Positions 1 to 7,840 of a DNA stretch of 64,000 nt are shown here, in pieces. The DNA comes from Anaerobutyricum hallii (GTDB lineage: Bacteria > Bacillota > Clostridia > Lachnospirales > Lachnospiraceae), in the NCBI RefSeq assembly GCF_900209925.1, contig NZ_LT907978.1, positions 2,513,001 to 2,577,000 of the forward strand, read 5' to 3'. The notes below the pieces were generated by a model. It saw only the letters and a list, made by a program, of their open reading frames with translations, did not search any database and was not told the origin of the DNA. Positions within the stretch are counted from its first letter, which is position 1; the number at the start of each line of letters is the position of its first letter. A program made the translations under genes and the position numbers.

Positions 1-779
1 GCAATCTTTCGGCTAAGTTTGTGCAGATGATCCCTTCGCTGATTCCGTATCTTTTCATGACATCTGGCAACTTTCTTTTTCTGCAGTTCATAATTATGAC
101 TTCCTCGTACGCATCTTGATAACTTTCGCTGCTCCCTTGCCAGTCTTTTTTCATTTTTTCTGAAAAATCCTGCTTCTTCTGTCTCAACCTTTTCTGAAAA
201 CACTGCCATCCCCTGCATTGCATAATCAATCCCAAGTATCTTTGCAGTACTGTAATCCGGTCCAGCAGCTTGGTTTTCACAGCTGTATCCTTCATAAAGC
301 AGGCTTGCAAAATATTTTCCGGATGGTTCCATACTGACCGTCACTGATTTCAGGCAAAGACCTTCTGCTGGCTCCCTGTGTTTTTTCATGGCGATCCATT
401 TTAATTTAGGAAGCCGGATCCGCTTACTTTCCACCAGGATATTTCCATTGACCATATTCGTTGTATAGCTGTTTTTGGAATGATGTTTTGACTTAAACCT
501 TGGAAATCCAATCTTGGGATCCCGAAAAAAATTCTTATAGGCCTTTTCCAGATGAAGCTGGACATTTGCCAGTGCCAGCGAATCTACTTCTTTCAGAAAT
601 GGATATTCCTTTTTATACATGGCCGGTGTATTTTTTAACATTTTCTTCGTCTTTTCATACTCCCGGATCTTATCATTGAGCATCTGATTATACAGAAAAC
701 GACAACAGCCAAATGTTTTGCCAAGAAGTATCTTCTGTTCTTCTGTCGGATAAATTCGGAAACGATATGCTATGTTCAA
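1..779 (-). CDS. tnpB: TnpB, RNA-guided nuclease of IS605 family (C-terminal part missing at window edge)
   Basis: About 259 codons are open from a TTG start at 777-779 to the left edge of the window. The reading matches the intact 367-residue TnpB at 31204-32307 position for position. TnpB proteins are RuvC-like endonucleases guided by an RNA from the element's right end. The N-terminal helix-turn-helix and wedge-like region and the first RuvC part are visible; the zinc finger and last catalytic Asp fall outside. The TTG is chosen because it overlaps the TGA that would end tnpA in the shifted frame, as in the other copy. Whether the complete gene is intact cannot be seen. Confidence 0.85.
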   Translation of the reverse strand, partial: MNIAYRFRIYPTEEQKILLGKTFGCCRFLYNQMLNDKIREYEKTKKMLKNTPAMYKKEYPFLKEVDSLALANVQLHLEKAYKNFFRDPKIGFPRFKSKHHSKNSYTTNMVNGNILVESKRIRLPKLKWIAMKKHREPAEGLCLKSVTVSMEPSGKYFASLLYEGYSCENQAAGPDYSTAKILGIDYAMQGMAVFSEKVETEEAGFFRKNEKRLAREQRKLSRCVRGSHNYELQKKKVARCHEKIRNQRRDHLHKLSRKI

Positions 780-1175
780 TACTTTTTCCCTCCCTGGGTT
801 TCAATGTCTTGATGGATTACTTCTACCAAATCCCCTCCTGCTGTCAGCAGGGCAGAAACTCTGACTCCAAAAGGCTTCTTTCCAAAGCTTTTCCCTGATT
901 TCCGGATGCTCCTTTTTCAATAGTCTGCTACTGGCGCTTTTTCAGGCATTGATAAATTTACCAAGTTCCGTTCTCGACTGCGCATGGAACATTACATACA
1001 CATGATCAATGTCATGATTCCATTCTTCCAGAACAATCCCATACCTTGGAGCAATATGTTCCCATATTCCTTTTGCTCTTTCTGAAATTGGATTATCAAT
1101 GACTTTTCTTCGATATCTCACTACCATGATCAGATGATAGTACATCAGATATACTGAATGCACATTATGATTTAT
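776..1175 (-). pseudogene. tnpA: tnpA, Y1 (HUH) transposase of IS200/IS605, inactivated
   Basis: The frame reads as a short IS200-type transposase with the HUH-type motif HDIDHVYVMF and the conserved N-terminal region YYHLIMVVRYRRKVID. Three lesions are visible. The expected ATG at the N-terminus is ATA (1173-1175). A TGT Cys codon after KFINA has become TGA, ending the reading at 942. An extra C in the segment coding for SQSFC puts the tail one base out of frame. The second and first of these separate: the ATA and the frameshift are shared with the copy at 32304-32703, while the nonsense change is private to this copy. It is therefore a pseudogene, and the element could move only if a transposase is supplied in trans. 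Confidence 0.8.
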
Positions 1176-1402
1176 TTTTCCTTTTCTACTGACTCTATTA
1201 TACCATGGATTGCATTATTGAACAAGTGTTCTCTTTTTATTTTTACGCAATTCATCTCCCACCTGCAGAGGAAGGAGAATTCTTGCTATATTATGTTAAA
1301 ATTCTCTTTCTTCTAATCCAAGAATGTCCCGGAATTCTTAAGCCCCCTGTAGCACCGGTTGGGGCACATCTAATGTATAATTATATATCGAATCTATTTT
1401 CT

Positions 1403-1432
1403 TTGTCAAAGACTTCAAACTTATGTTATAAT
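1403..1432 (+). promoter_or_regulatory. Sigma-A promoter of the S1-domain gene
   Basis: TTGTCA (1403-1408), an 18-bp spacer and TATAAT (1427-1432) with a TG extended -10. It lies 57 bp upstream of the start codon at 1489. The ribosome binding site AAGAGGA follows downstream. Confidence 0.75.
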
Positions 1433-1488
1433 ACTTTTTAAGAAACTAACTGATTAGTAATTTATTTTTAAGAAAAGAGGATATTATC

Positions 1489-2214
1489 ATGAGTGAATCA
1501 ATGGCAGATTTTGAAAAAGAAATTGATGAGTCCCTGAAAACTCTCAACGTTGTAGAGAATGAAGGCGAGGCTCCTGAAGAAGAAACAGGATTTAATGCCT
1601 GGGATAAAGTTCAGCAGTATTTAGAAGATGGCACTGTTCTCTCCTTAAAAATCGGCGGTATCGTGAATAAAGGAGTTATCGTTTATGTAGATGGACTCCG
1701 CGGATTCATCCCTGCTTCCCATCTTGAGATCGGTTATGTAGAAGATACAAACCCATACCTCGGAAAAACGGTAGAAGCAAAGGTTATCACAGCCGATCCT
1801 GAGAAGAACCGTCTTGTATTATCTGTAAAAGAAGTCCTTTACGACAAAAAGCGTGCAGAAAAAGAACAGCGTATCAACGCAATCGAAGCTGGTGCTGTTC
1901 TTACCGGTAAAGTAGAATCTCTGATGCCTTATGGTGCATTTATCGACCTTGGCGATGATATTTCCGGTCTGGTACACATTTCCCAGATTGCACAGAAACG
2001 TATCGAGTCTCCAGCAGAAGTATTAAAAGTTGGACAGGAAGTTAATGTGAAAGTATTAAAAGTTGAGAATGGCAAGATCAGCCTCAGCATGAAAGCTTTA
2101 GAGGAAGTTGCTCCTGAAGAAGAAGATACAAACGGAGAAGAAACTGTAAGCTATAAAGACGAAGGTGATGCAACCACAGGATTAGGAGCATTACTGGCAG
2201 GACTTAAGCTGTAA
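1489..2214 (+). CDS. S1 RNA-binding domain protein with two S1 repeats
   Basis: This is a 241-residue protein with two S1/OB-fold RNA-binding domains at about residues 45-115 and 130-200. The second shows the classic pattern GYGAFIDLG-like (here PYGAFIDLGDDISGLVHIS). An acidic N-terminus and acidic C-terminal tail flank them. Bacterial ribosomal protein S1 has four to six repeats, so this is one of the short Firmicute S1 homologues (YpfD/RpsA-like). The likely role is binding mRNA at the ribosome or in RNA turnover; the exact role is inferred. The gene has its own promoter at 1403 and an AAGAGGA ribosome binding site. It is followed at 20 nt by the long hairpin at 2235-2350, which probably terminates it. 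Confidence 0.85.
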   Translation: MSESMADFEKEIDESLKTLNVVENEGEAPEEETGFNAWDKVQQYLEDGTVLSLKIGGIVNKGVIVYVDGLRGFIPASHLEIGYVEDTNPYLGKTVEAKVITADPEKNRLVLSVKEVLYDKKRAEKEQRINAIEAGAVLTGKVESLMPYGAFIDLGDDISGLVHISQIAQKRIESPAEVLKVGQEVNVKVLKVENGKISLSMKALEEVAPEEEDTNGEETVSYKDEGDATTGLGALLAGLKL

Positions 2215-2234
2215 TCTTGCTTGATTAGACAGAC

Positions 2235-2350
2235 GAAAAAAGAAAATATCCCCTATCCCAGATGCGGCTTCGGAGCGTATTTAAGATGCTCATCCGCATC
2301 TTAAATACGCTCCGAAGCCGCATCTGGGATAGGGGATATTTTCTTTTTTC
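2235..2350. repeat. Long palindromic repeat, family H copy 1 (perfect 55-bp arms)
   Basis: The arms 2235-2289 and 2296-2350 are exact reverse complements over 55 bp around a 6-nt loop TCATCC. An A-rich outer end (GAAAAAAGAAA) mirrors a T-rich outer end, so it could act as an intrinsic terminator on either strand. It begins 20 nt after the TAA of the S1-domain gene. Unlike the other four copies, which have an asymmetric inner left arm (CTCTGTAGTCGCTGT), both arms here carry the right-arm version. Confidence 0.9.
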
Positions 2351-2499
2351 TGACTGTGCAAATCTGCAGTTGGAAACGTAAGTGGTAAATAGTCCGTATC
2401 TGGATTTTACCTCCAACCAGTGCCATAATAGTCCTATGATTATTAAACGTCTTAAAAGTTCAGTACTCAATTTTTAGGACTGGTTAGGAGGCATTTCCT

Positions 2500-2619
2500 A
2501 TGAGTTCTATTACTACAGCGGTTGCTGCTGATTATCATTTACAGCAATGGGTTCAGTTGGTTAAACTGTTGATATGTTTTGACATTAAACAGGCTGAACA
2601 ACCGTTATCGCTCTCCTAA
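2500..2619 (+). pseudogene. Possible remnant of an IS66-type accessory gene (tnpA N-terminus)
   Basis: This is a 39-codon frame with a good ribosome binding site (TTAGGAGG) ahead of its ATG, encoding MSSITTAVAADYHLQQWVQL and about 19 more residues. The start resembles the N-terminus of the small IS66 helix-turn-helix protein, which is normally over 100 residues. It runs out at the end of the neighbouring nuclease gene and overlaps it by 35 nt. I read it as a decayed fragment. A genuine short peptide cannot be excluded. Confidence 0.3.
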
Positions 2620-3400
2620 CCTGTTCTACTGACAGTTTTGTGGTTCGCGATATCTTATCAAGATCATGTTCGCCTTCTGACCACAAATTCAGTGCTATAT
2701 CCATTCTTGCCTTAACATCAGCGTCATCACGCTCTCTGTCTACAATTTTCTGCATCGTTTCACACATTTCAGTCACTCCTTTCGGTTCTTCTTTAAAATA
2801 TCTGACTCTTTCTGCAATCTTAGGATTGTGCATCTCACGATAATCTTTACAGTTAAAATCATGCATCAGCCATCCAACTTTATCGTTTCCTCTATAAGAA
2901 CCATTCACATAAACAATATGTGCTTTGTCTCCGAACAATTCTCCTGTTTCCTGTATGGTTCTTTCTATTGTATATACCGAAAGTCCCCTCTTCAAAACAT
3001 CATTAGATGTAATAAAGATGATGTATGTTTCCGGCATTTCTTTATATTTTTCTCCTGATGTGGTAAGCCTTGAATCAAATAATGCACTGTTAAGTCTGGC
3101 TCGTTCGGGAACAGCACCACTATCATCCTGCTGAACTTCAATATCATACTGTTTCCCTGTAGCATCATTGGCGTAAATATCAAGCCTCACAGATCGTCCA
3201 AACAGATTTCCTATTGTCAACTGTGTAAGTGATTTTGTCACAGATAAATCATTTCTCTTTAATATTATTTTCAAAAGTTCTTCTGTACATTCTAAATCAC
3301 CTGAAAAAACCTGCGTCATAAAGGTATCATCCATTAATGTAAATTTGTTAATAGCCTCCATACGCTCTGTATTCTTTTCTTCCAGATTTAATACCTGCAT
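2585..3400 (-). CDS. PD-(D/E)XK nuclease family transposase (Rpn/PF12784-like)
   Basis: This is a 271-residue protein of the Rpn-like recombination-promoting nuclease / PD-(D/E)XK transposase group. The N-terminal part (KFTLMDDTFMTQVF...) and the core with RLDIYANDATGKQYDIEVQ match the family's D...ExQ nuclease signature, with catalytic Asp and Glu-x-Gln near residues 74 and 87. The C-terminal segment (about 240-265) resembles a short helix-turn-helix. The ribosome binding site is AGAAGGTGAG just before the ATG. Such genes are abundant and scattered in Lachnospiraceae; they act in DNA rearrangement rather than classical transposition. The gene looks intact and sits among degraded mobile sequence. 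Confidence 0.8.
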   Translation of the reverse strand: MQVLNLEEKNTERMEAINKFTLMDDTFMTQVFSGDLECTEELLKIILKRNDLSVTKSLTQLTIGNLFGRSVRLDIYANDATGKQYDIEVQQDDSGAVPERARLNSALFDSRLTTSGEKYKEMPETYIIFITSNDVLKRGLSVYTIERTIQETGELFGDKAHIVYVNGSYRGNDKVGWLMHDFNCKDYREMHNPKIAERVRYFKEEPKGVTEMCETMQKIVDRERDDADVKARMDIALNLWSEGEHDLDKISRTTKLSVEQVRRAITVVQPV

Positions 3401-3430
3401 TTTCTCACCTTCTTTTCTATATTATATCTA

Positions 3431-3787
3431 TTATCTGGTTTTTGCACAACTACATTTTTTGTCCGCTCCATCCCCTTCTAGCCTTGTTTTCCTTTCCTCA
3501 ACTCTCCTTTCCAAGTACCTCACAATACTCCTGAATCTCCTGCTGTTCTTTCCAAGGCCTGTTATTTGAATCCGACTTTTTATCATATCTGATATATCCG
3601 ATGGTATTTGATAAATAGAAAAAATTATATCATCTAAAGATGTTTGTATAGTTTTAATATGTGCACAAATTTCTGAAATTTGTTTTTTCCGTTCATCAAA
3701 TAATGGCAATAACTCCATTTGCTGAGAAGCTGTTAATTTTACTTTTTGCTTTTTTAATCCAACGCAAAAATCCTTATTAAAAATCAC
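3431..3787 (-). pseudogene. C-terminal remnant of a restriction-modification methylase-like protein
   Basis: The middle of this 118-codon frame (KLTASQQMELLPLFDERKKQ, then a helical stretch and DDIIFSIYQIP) resembles the very C-terminus of Eco57I-type DNA methyltransferase/restriction proteins, which end with a helix pair and a short 'YxLY-GLT' segment. No methyltransferase core (no NPPY motif) exists upstream. The last 50 residues after SDMIKSR do not continue that family and are Arg/Lys-rich. I call it a decayed fragment. Confidence 0.4.
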
Positions 3788-3993
3788 CTTATAAACCTTG
3801 TAAAACCTACATTTTTTATGTCAAATTTTATGTTTTTAATAATAAAGAATCGAACTAACGATGCCTTACATAAAACATTTGATTTTAGAACAGATTATGA
3901 ACTCATTACTAAGGCAACCATAAGAACTCTTATCAAAGACACAAAACAGATAAAATCAAAACTGAAATCCTAATTTGTAAATTTAGTATAGAC
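3788..3993 (+). other. Gap with a 47-codon frame, probably a decayed gene 3' end
   Basis: An ATG at 3830 opens 47 codons ending at TAA 3971-3973 (C-terminus KDTKQIKSKLKS). There is no convincing ribosome binding site and I recognise no family. The frame stops exactly 20 nt before hairpin H2, the same offset seen after real genes. That suggests it is the tail of a gene whose front has been lost. Confidence 0.3.
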
Positions 3994-4110
3994 GAAAAAA
4001 GAAACTATCCCCTATCCCATCTGCTCTGTAGTCGCTGTGTTTAAGATGCTCGTCCGCATCTTAAATACGCTCCGAAGCCGCATCTGGGATAGGGGATATT
4101 TTCTTTTTTC
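3994..4110 (+). repeat. Long palindromic repeat, family H copy 2
   Basis: This is a 117-bp hairpin with the loop TCGTCC at 4050-4055. The outer variable stem CTATCCCC pairs with GGGGATAT at one mismatch, and the invariant TATCCCA pairs with TGGGATA. The inner left arm (CTCTGTAGTCGCTGT) does not fully match the right arm, leaving an asymmetric internal loop. A-tract and T-tract borders are as in the other copies. Confidence 0.9.
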
Positions 4111-4329
4111 TGACTGTGCAAATCGGCAGTTGGGAACCATCTTCTGTAGTGAAACTTCCTTGTGGAGATTTTACAAATATTTATTGACTTTTATGTTACA
4201 TTATGTATATACTAATTTTTTAGTAACCATTGCTATATTATAATGAGATAGCGCAAAATGACAGATTCTATGATCTTACATCTAGAAGACTTAGAAAAAC
4301 GCTATTTTTCTTAATTTTTTAACTACACT

Positions 4330-4546
4330 AATATTATGATGTTAGGGTCAAAAAGTATTTTGCCCCTAACTTGATGCCACGAATTACTCCGCAGCTAATG
4401 CAGCTCCCGTAATTCTGAAACATTCAAAATCCGCTGATTTACTACGTAAATCGCTACTTTCTCATGTTCCGCGGGTCCCAAAGTCAAACACCTTATCGTA
4501 CAAGCACGAACGGCGTTTTGACCTTTTGACCCTGACATCATATTAT
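4330..4546. repeat. MITE-like element, family M (terminal repeats TGATGTYAGGGTCAAAA)
   Basis: The left end (4337) TGATGTTAGGGTCAAAA and the right end, read on the minus strand from 4540, TGATGTCAGGGTCAAAA form imperfect terminal inverted repeats. An internal hairpin built from AATTACTCCGCAGC and its imperfect complement lies near 4383-4420. The element has no coding capacity. It lies directly in front of crcB, with the crcB ribosome binding site just outside it. Partial relatives occur at 8614-8676, 30289-30371, about 31005-31035 and about 33950-33993. Confidence 0.7.
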
Positions 4547-4558
4547 CAGGAGACATTT

Positions 4559-4924
4559 ATGACAAATTGTATTGCTGTCGGACTCGGTGGTTTCATCGGA
4601 GCAACACTCCGCTATCTTATCGGATTAATTCCCGTCTGTGAAACCACCCTGTTTCCCGTCAAAACATTTTTTATCAACATCGCAGGCTGCATTGCTATCG
4701 CCCTTGTTGCCATGCTTGCCTCAAAAGGATCCATTTCAAATCCAAAGTTTATTCTTTTCTTAAAGACTGGAATTTGTGGGGGATTTACTACATTCTCAAC
4801 CTTTGCACTTGAATCCACCACTCTCATAAAAGAGGGACATCCTAAGGTGGCTTTTCTCTATATGGTGCTCAGCTTACTTGCAGGAGTATGTACGATTTTT
4901 GCAACGGAGTTAGTTCTAGAATAA
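4559..4924 (+). CDS. crcB: Fluoride channel CrcB/Fluc
   Basis: This 121-residue, four-helix membrane protein is the Fluc fluoride exporter, which works as an antiparallel dimer in the cytoplasmic membrane. Seen in sequence are GGFIGATLRY near the N-terminus, N-x-x-G in FFINIAGC, and the signature GGFTTFSTF around residues 75-83 with its phenylalanine and polar track. The ATG at 4559 is preferred over one 33 nt upstream because AGGAGA sits 6 nt before it. Only one crcB gene is visible, whereas many Firmicutes carry a pair. I do not recognise a fluoride riboswitch upstream; instead the MITE-like repeat occupies the leader. Confidence 0.9.
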   Translation: MTNCIAVGLGGFIGATLRYLIGLIPVCETTLFPVKTFFINIAGCIAIALVAMLASKGSISNPKFILFLKTGICGGFTTFSTFALESTTLIKEGHPKVAFLYMVLSLLAGVCTIFATELVLE

Positions 4925-5096
4925 AATTTTCCATAAGGAACAAATTTCTTGTTGCGGAATATTCCACATCTGATATAACTAAATTTCAAGTATACACAAC
5001 TATTAGAATGTCAGCCTTTTTGGATTTAATTCCATGGAAATCCATATCCTTCTGGAGAATCCCCATTCTTACCTAACTGTGGATTTGGAGTAGACA

Positions 5097-5213
5097 GAAA
5101 AAAGAAAAAATAATATATCCCAGATGCGGCTTGGGAGCGTGTTTAAGATGCGGACGAGCATCTTAAACACAGCGACTACAGAGCAGATGGGATATATTAT
5201 TTTTTCTTTTTTC
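5097..5213 (-). repeat. Long palindromic repeat, family H copy 3 (reverse orientation)
   Basis: Read on the minus strand it has the same layout as copies 2, 4 and 5: A-tract, private stem AATAATA, TATCCCA, the asymmetric CTCTGTAGTCGCTGT arm, loop, right arm and T-tract. The private stem is matched by TATTATT on the other side. It starts 19 nt beyond the TGA of the alsT-like gene, in the sense direction. It lies between that gene and the convergent crcB. The rest of 4925-5232 shows no gene; 5047-5075 carries the border motif CTTCTGGAGAATCCCC shared with the R repeats. Confidence 0.9.
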
Positions 5214-5232
5214 GTCTATACAAAATCTACAA

Positions 5233-6621
5233 TCAAGATTTAATTTTCTGGAATTCTTTCACATCTTTTGCGATTTCCCCACTCATAAGTATCATACAAA
5301 TAAGATTCGGTATTGCCATCAAAGCATTGGCAATATCGGAGAAGTTCCATACCAGTTCTAATGTCTGAGTTGCTCCAGTGTAAACTACAAGTGAGAAAAC
5401 AATTCGATAGATCATATTCCATTTATGGGTTCCCATTAAATATTCAAAAGCTTTTTCTCCATGATATTCCCATCCGAGTATTGTGGAAAATGCAAATAAG
5501 GCGATACCGATTGTTACGAGATAGCCACCTGCTTTTCCAAGTACTGTAGAAAAGGCTGCGATTGTTAAGGCAGAGCCGACATAAAGCTGGCCTGTTGACG
5601 GGTCAATCTGCCCAAGTACACCAGAACTTGCAATAGCAAGACCTGTGATTGTACAGACAACAATAGTATCCCAGAAGGTTCCGGTCATATTGATATATGC
5701 CTGCCTTACTGGATTGTCTGTTGTTGCCGCTGCGGCTGTAATGGCGGCAGATCCCATTCCCGCTTCATTTGAGAAGCAGCCTCGTGCTACACCGTAACGT
5801 GCTGCATTCATCATGGATGCTACGATATTTCCACACAAAGCACCACCTACTGCTTTCACACTAAATGCCATTTTAAATATCATAGCGATTCCTGCTGGAA
5901 GGTTATGTATATTTCCAAGAATGACGATAATTCCAGCAGCTACATAAAAAATAGCCATAACAGGGACTACTACGGAAGAAACTTTAGAAATGGTCTTAAT
6001 TCCCCCAATAATAATTAAAAGTGCGAGTACTGTGATCACGACACCGACCATCGTTACTGACACACCAAAGGTTGCGTGAACGGATGTTGCAATGGAATTT
6101 CCCTGTGTCATATTTCCAATACCAAAGGAAGCGATTACTGCAAACAGGGCAAACAGCCAGCCAAGTACTGCACCTAGCTTTTTATTTTTCAGCCCTTTTT
6201 TCATAGTATACATTGGTCCTCCGGACATTTCGCCTTTTTCGTTAACCTCTCTGTATTTAATCGCTAACATACATTCAGAAAATTTAGAAGAAAGCCCAAA
6301 ACAGGCAGATATCCACATCCATACTAATGCTCCTGCTCCACCAGAAACCATAGCAGTTGCAACACCTACGATATTGCCGGTTCCGATTGTTGCCGCAAGA
6401 GCGGTTGTAAGTGCCGAAAACGGGGAAACATCTCCTGTTCCACGACTCTTTGTTCGTGCCTCTTTACTCAGAGTCTTTTTTAATGCCCATGGAAGATTTC
6501 TCCATGTAAGAAAGTTACAGCGAACCGTTAAAAGTACTCCTGTTCCGACTAAAAGAACTAACATGACTGGTCCCCAGACAAATGCATCAATCTGGGCTAC
6601 CATTTTACTTATACTTAACAT
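5233..6621 (-). CDS. Alanine/glycine:cation symporter (AGCS family)
   Basis: This 462-residue integral membrane transporter is of the AGCS family (AlsT/AgcS), taking up alanine or glycine with Na+ or H+. Family marks are the GTGNIVGVATAMVSGGAGALVWMW stretch (about residues 98-121, including the signature G-T-G-N-I), the SGGPMYTM segment (about 152-159) and SNEAGMGSAAI (about 283-293), which line the substrate and sodium sites. Around eleven hydrophobic helices are evident and the length is typical. A TTTCTCTCCTC stretch on the plus strand gives a GAGGAGAG ribosome binding site. It is separated from the upstream tarJ by a terminator, so it is transcribed alone. The substrate is not resolved by sequence. 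Confidence 0.9.
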   Translation of the reverse strand: MLSISKMVAQIDAFVWGPVMLVLLVGTGVLLTVRCNFLTWRNLPWALKKTLSKEARTKSRGTGDVSPFSALTTALAATIGTGNIVGVATAMVSGGAGALVWMWISACFGLSSKFSECMLAIKYREVNEKGEMSGGPMYTMKKGLKNKKLGAVLGWLFALFAVIASFGIGNMTQGNSIATSVHATFGVSVTMVGVVITVLALLIIIGGIKTISKVSSVVVPVMAIFYVAAGIIVILGNIHNLPAGIAMIFKMAFSVKAVGGALCGNIVASMMNAARYGVARGCFSNEAGMGSAAITAAAATTDNPVRQAYINMTGTFWDTIVVCTITGLAIASSGVLGQIDPSTGQLYVGSALTIAAFSTVLGKAGGYLVTIGIALFAFSTILGWEYHGEKAFEYLMGTHKWNMIYRIVFSLVVYTGATQTLELVWNFSDIANALMAIPNLICMILMSGEIAKDVKEFQKIKS

Positions 6622-6672
6622 CTTTCTCTCTCCTCTCTTTTTTCGGATTTCCTATATATCAGAAAATAACAA

Positions 6673-6700
6673 AAGGAGCAACGAATATTCGTTGCTCCTT
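6673..6700 (-). terminator. Intrinsic terminator after tarJ
   Basis: A perfect 28-nt palindrome built on GGAGCAACGAA and its complement is followed on the minus strand by a T-rich run (TTTTGTTATTTT). It lies between tarJ and the alsT-like gene. Confidence 0.8.
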
Positions 6701-6814
6701 CAACTTATGAATCAAGTATATCATATATGACAAGTATGTCAATATGCAATTTTCACTTAAGATTCCTTCATTTTCACTTTCAGGTTATCTGTCCTGCAAA
6801 AAGAAAAGGATTCT

Positions 6815-7840
6815 CTACTTATTCCATATCATGATAGTTTTACCCATCATCTTATTAATATCCATCTCAAAAGCCTTAGTCATATCTGCAATAGAACTAA
6901 CTTCAACCTGCGCTCCCACGATATTACTAAGGTAACCGAGAATCTCCGGATACTCCTGATATAATTCCACTGTTTTTTCAAAATCAGCTCTTCCGCTTCG
7001 GCTGCTTCCATAAAGATGAAGCCCCTTCTCTAATACCATACGTGTATTAATAGGAACCGCATATTCAGAAACACCAAGAAGTGCGATTGTTCCTTCTGGC
7101 TGAATAAGATCGATCATCTGATCGATTGCCTTTTGGGATGCATCTCCACCTACGCACTCGATTGCATGATCAATCGTCAGTCCCTCTGGAATCTCCCATA
7201 CCAGATGGGTCTCATCGGCAAAAGTGAAGCTGCTAAGCTTATCTTCATTCGTTCCAAAGATAATAAGCTTCGTATCCGGATGCATATACCGGAAAAATAC
7301 AGCGGTAATATAACCAAGATTACCATCTCCCCAGATTCCTACAACGTTCCTTCTTGCATGAGTAAAACGTTCAAATCGGCGGAGAGCATGTACGCTGACA
7401 CTGACAATCTCTGTAAATGCTGCTACAGTTCTGTCAATATCCTGTGGTAAGCGAACCAGTCTGTCTCTGTCTAAAGCGACATTATCCTGCATAAAACCAT
7501 CAAAACCGCTTGCGCGGAACTTAGAACTTCTCAAATAATTCTCTGCAATAATATCATCTTTCTCAACTGGTGTATTCGGAATCATAACAACCAGTTCCCC
7601 TGGTTTAAATTCTCCTGTCGCATCATAAACTACATCGCCAATCGCTTCATGAATCAGAGCCATCGGCAGCTTCTTCGCCATAACATCTGCCGGACGTGTT
7701 CCCTGATAATAGCGCTGGTCCGCATGACAGATAGATAAATGTGTCGGACGCACAACTACCTTGTCACTATTTAAATCAATATCATTAAATGCTACTTCAA
7801 ATCTTCTGGGTGCTACCAGACGATACACTGTATTCAACAT
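6815..7840 (-). CDS. tarJ: Ribitol-5-phosphate dehydrogenase (TarJ-like, medium-chain dehydrogenase)
   Basis: This 341-residue zinc-type medium-chain alcohol dehydrogenase most resembles TarJ, which reduces ribulose-5-phosphate to ribitol-5-phosphate with NADPH. The N-terminal catalytic domain shows SICHADQRYYQG (metal/catalytic Cys near residue 38) and ALIHEAIG (His-Glu). The Rossmann part has GIWGDGNLGYIT at about residues 167-178. It starts immediately after tarI ends (7840/7841), so the two are co-transcribed and translationally coupled. TarI then activates the product to CDP-ribitol. No polymerase or glycerophosphotransferase genes for a ribitol polymer are nearby. Confidence in the family is high; the exact substrate rests on the pairing with tarI. 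Confidence 0.85.
   Translation of the reverse strand: MLNTVYRLVAPRRFEVAFNDIDLNSDKVVVRPTHLSICHADQRYYQGTRPADVMAKKLPMALIHEAIGDVVYDATGEFKPGELVVMIPNTPVEKDDIIAENYLRSSKFRASGFDGFMQDNVALDRDRLVRLPQDIDRTVAAFTEIVSVSVHALRRFERFTHARRNVVGIWGDGNLGYITAVFFRYMHPDTKLIIFGTNEDKLSSFTFADETHLVWEIPEGLTIDHAIECVGGDASQKAIDQMIDLIQPEGTIALLGVSEYAVPINTRMVLEKGLHLYGSSRSGRADFEKTVELYQEYPEILGYLSNIVGAQVEVSSIADMTKAFEMDINKMMGKTIMIWNK

Larger units (their letters stand above)
1..1301 (-). mobile_element. IS200/IS605-type element, copy 1 (right end cut by window edge)
   Basis: This carries a tnpA remnant followed by tnpB on the minus strand. It is colinear, without indels over the tnpB part, with the second copy at 31041-32826; position 1 here corresponds to 31529 there. 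The left end is placed near 1301 because both copies share sequence up to TATATTATGTTAAAA and then diverge. The right end and guide-RNA region lie outside the window. The two copies differ only at scattered single bases, so they duplicated recently relative to the surrounding intergenic sequence. The tnpA part is clearly broken here, so this copy cannot supply its own transposase. Confidence 0.85.

Noticed and set aside
713-898. Plus-strand frame across the tnpB/tnpA junction, repeated at 32241
   Set aside because: Antisense shadow of the IS genes; identical only because the element is duplicated.
4330-4558. Fluoride riboswitch ahead of crcB
   Set aside because: The upstream sequence is a dispersed repeat and does not show the conserved crcB-motif elements.
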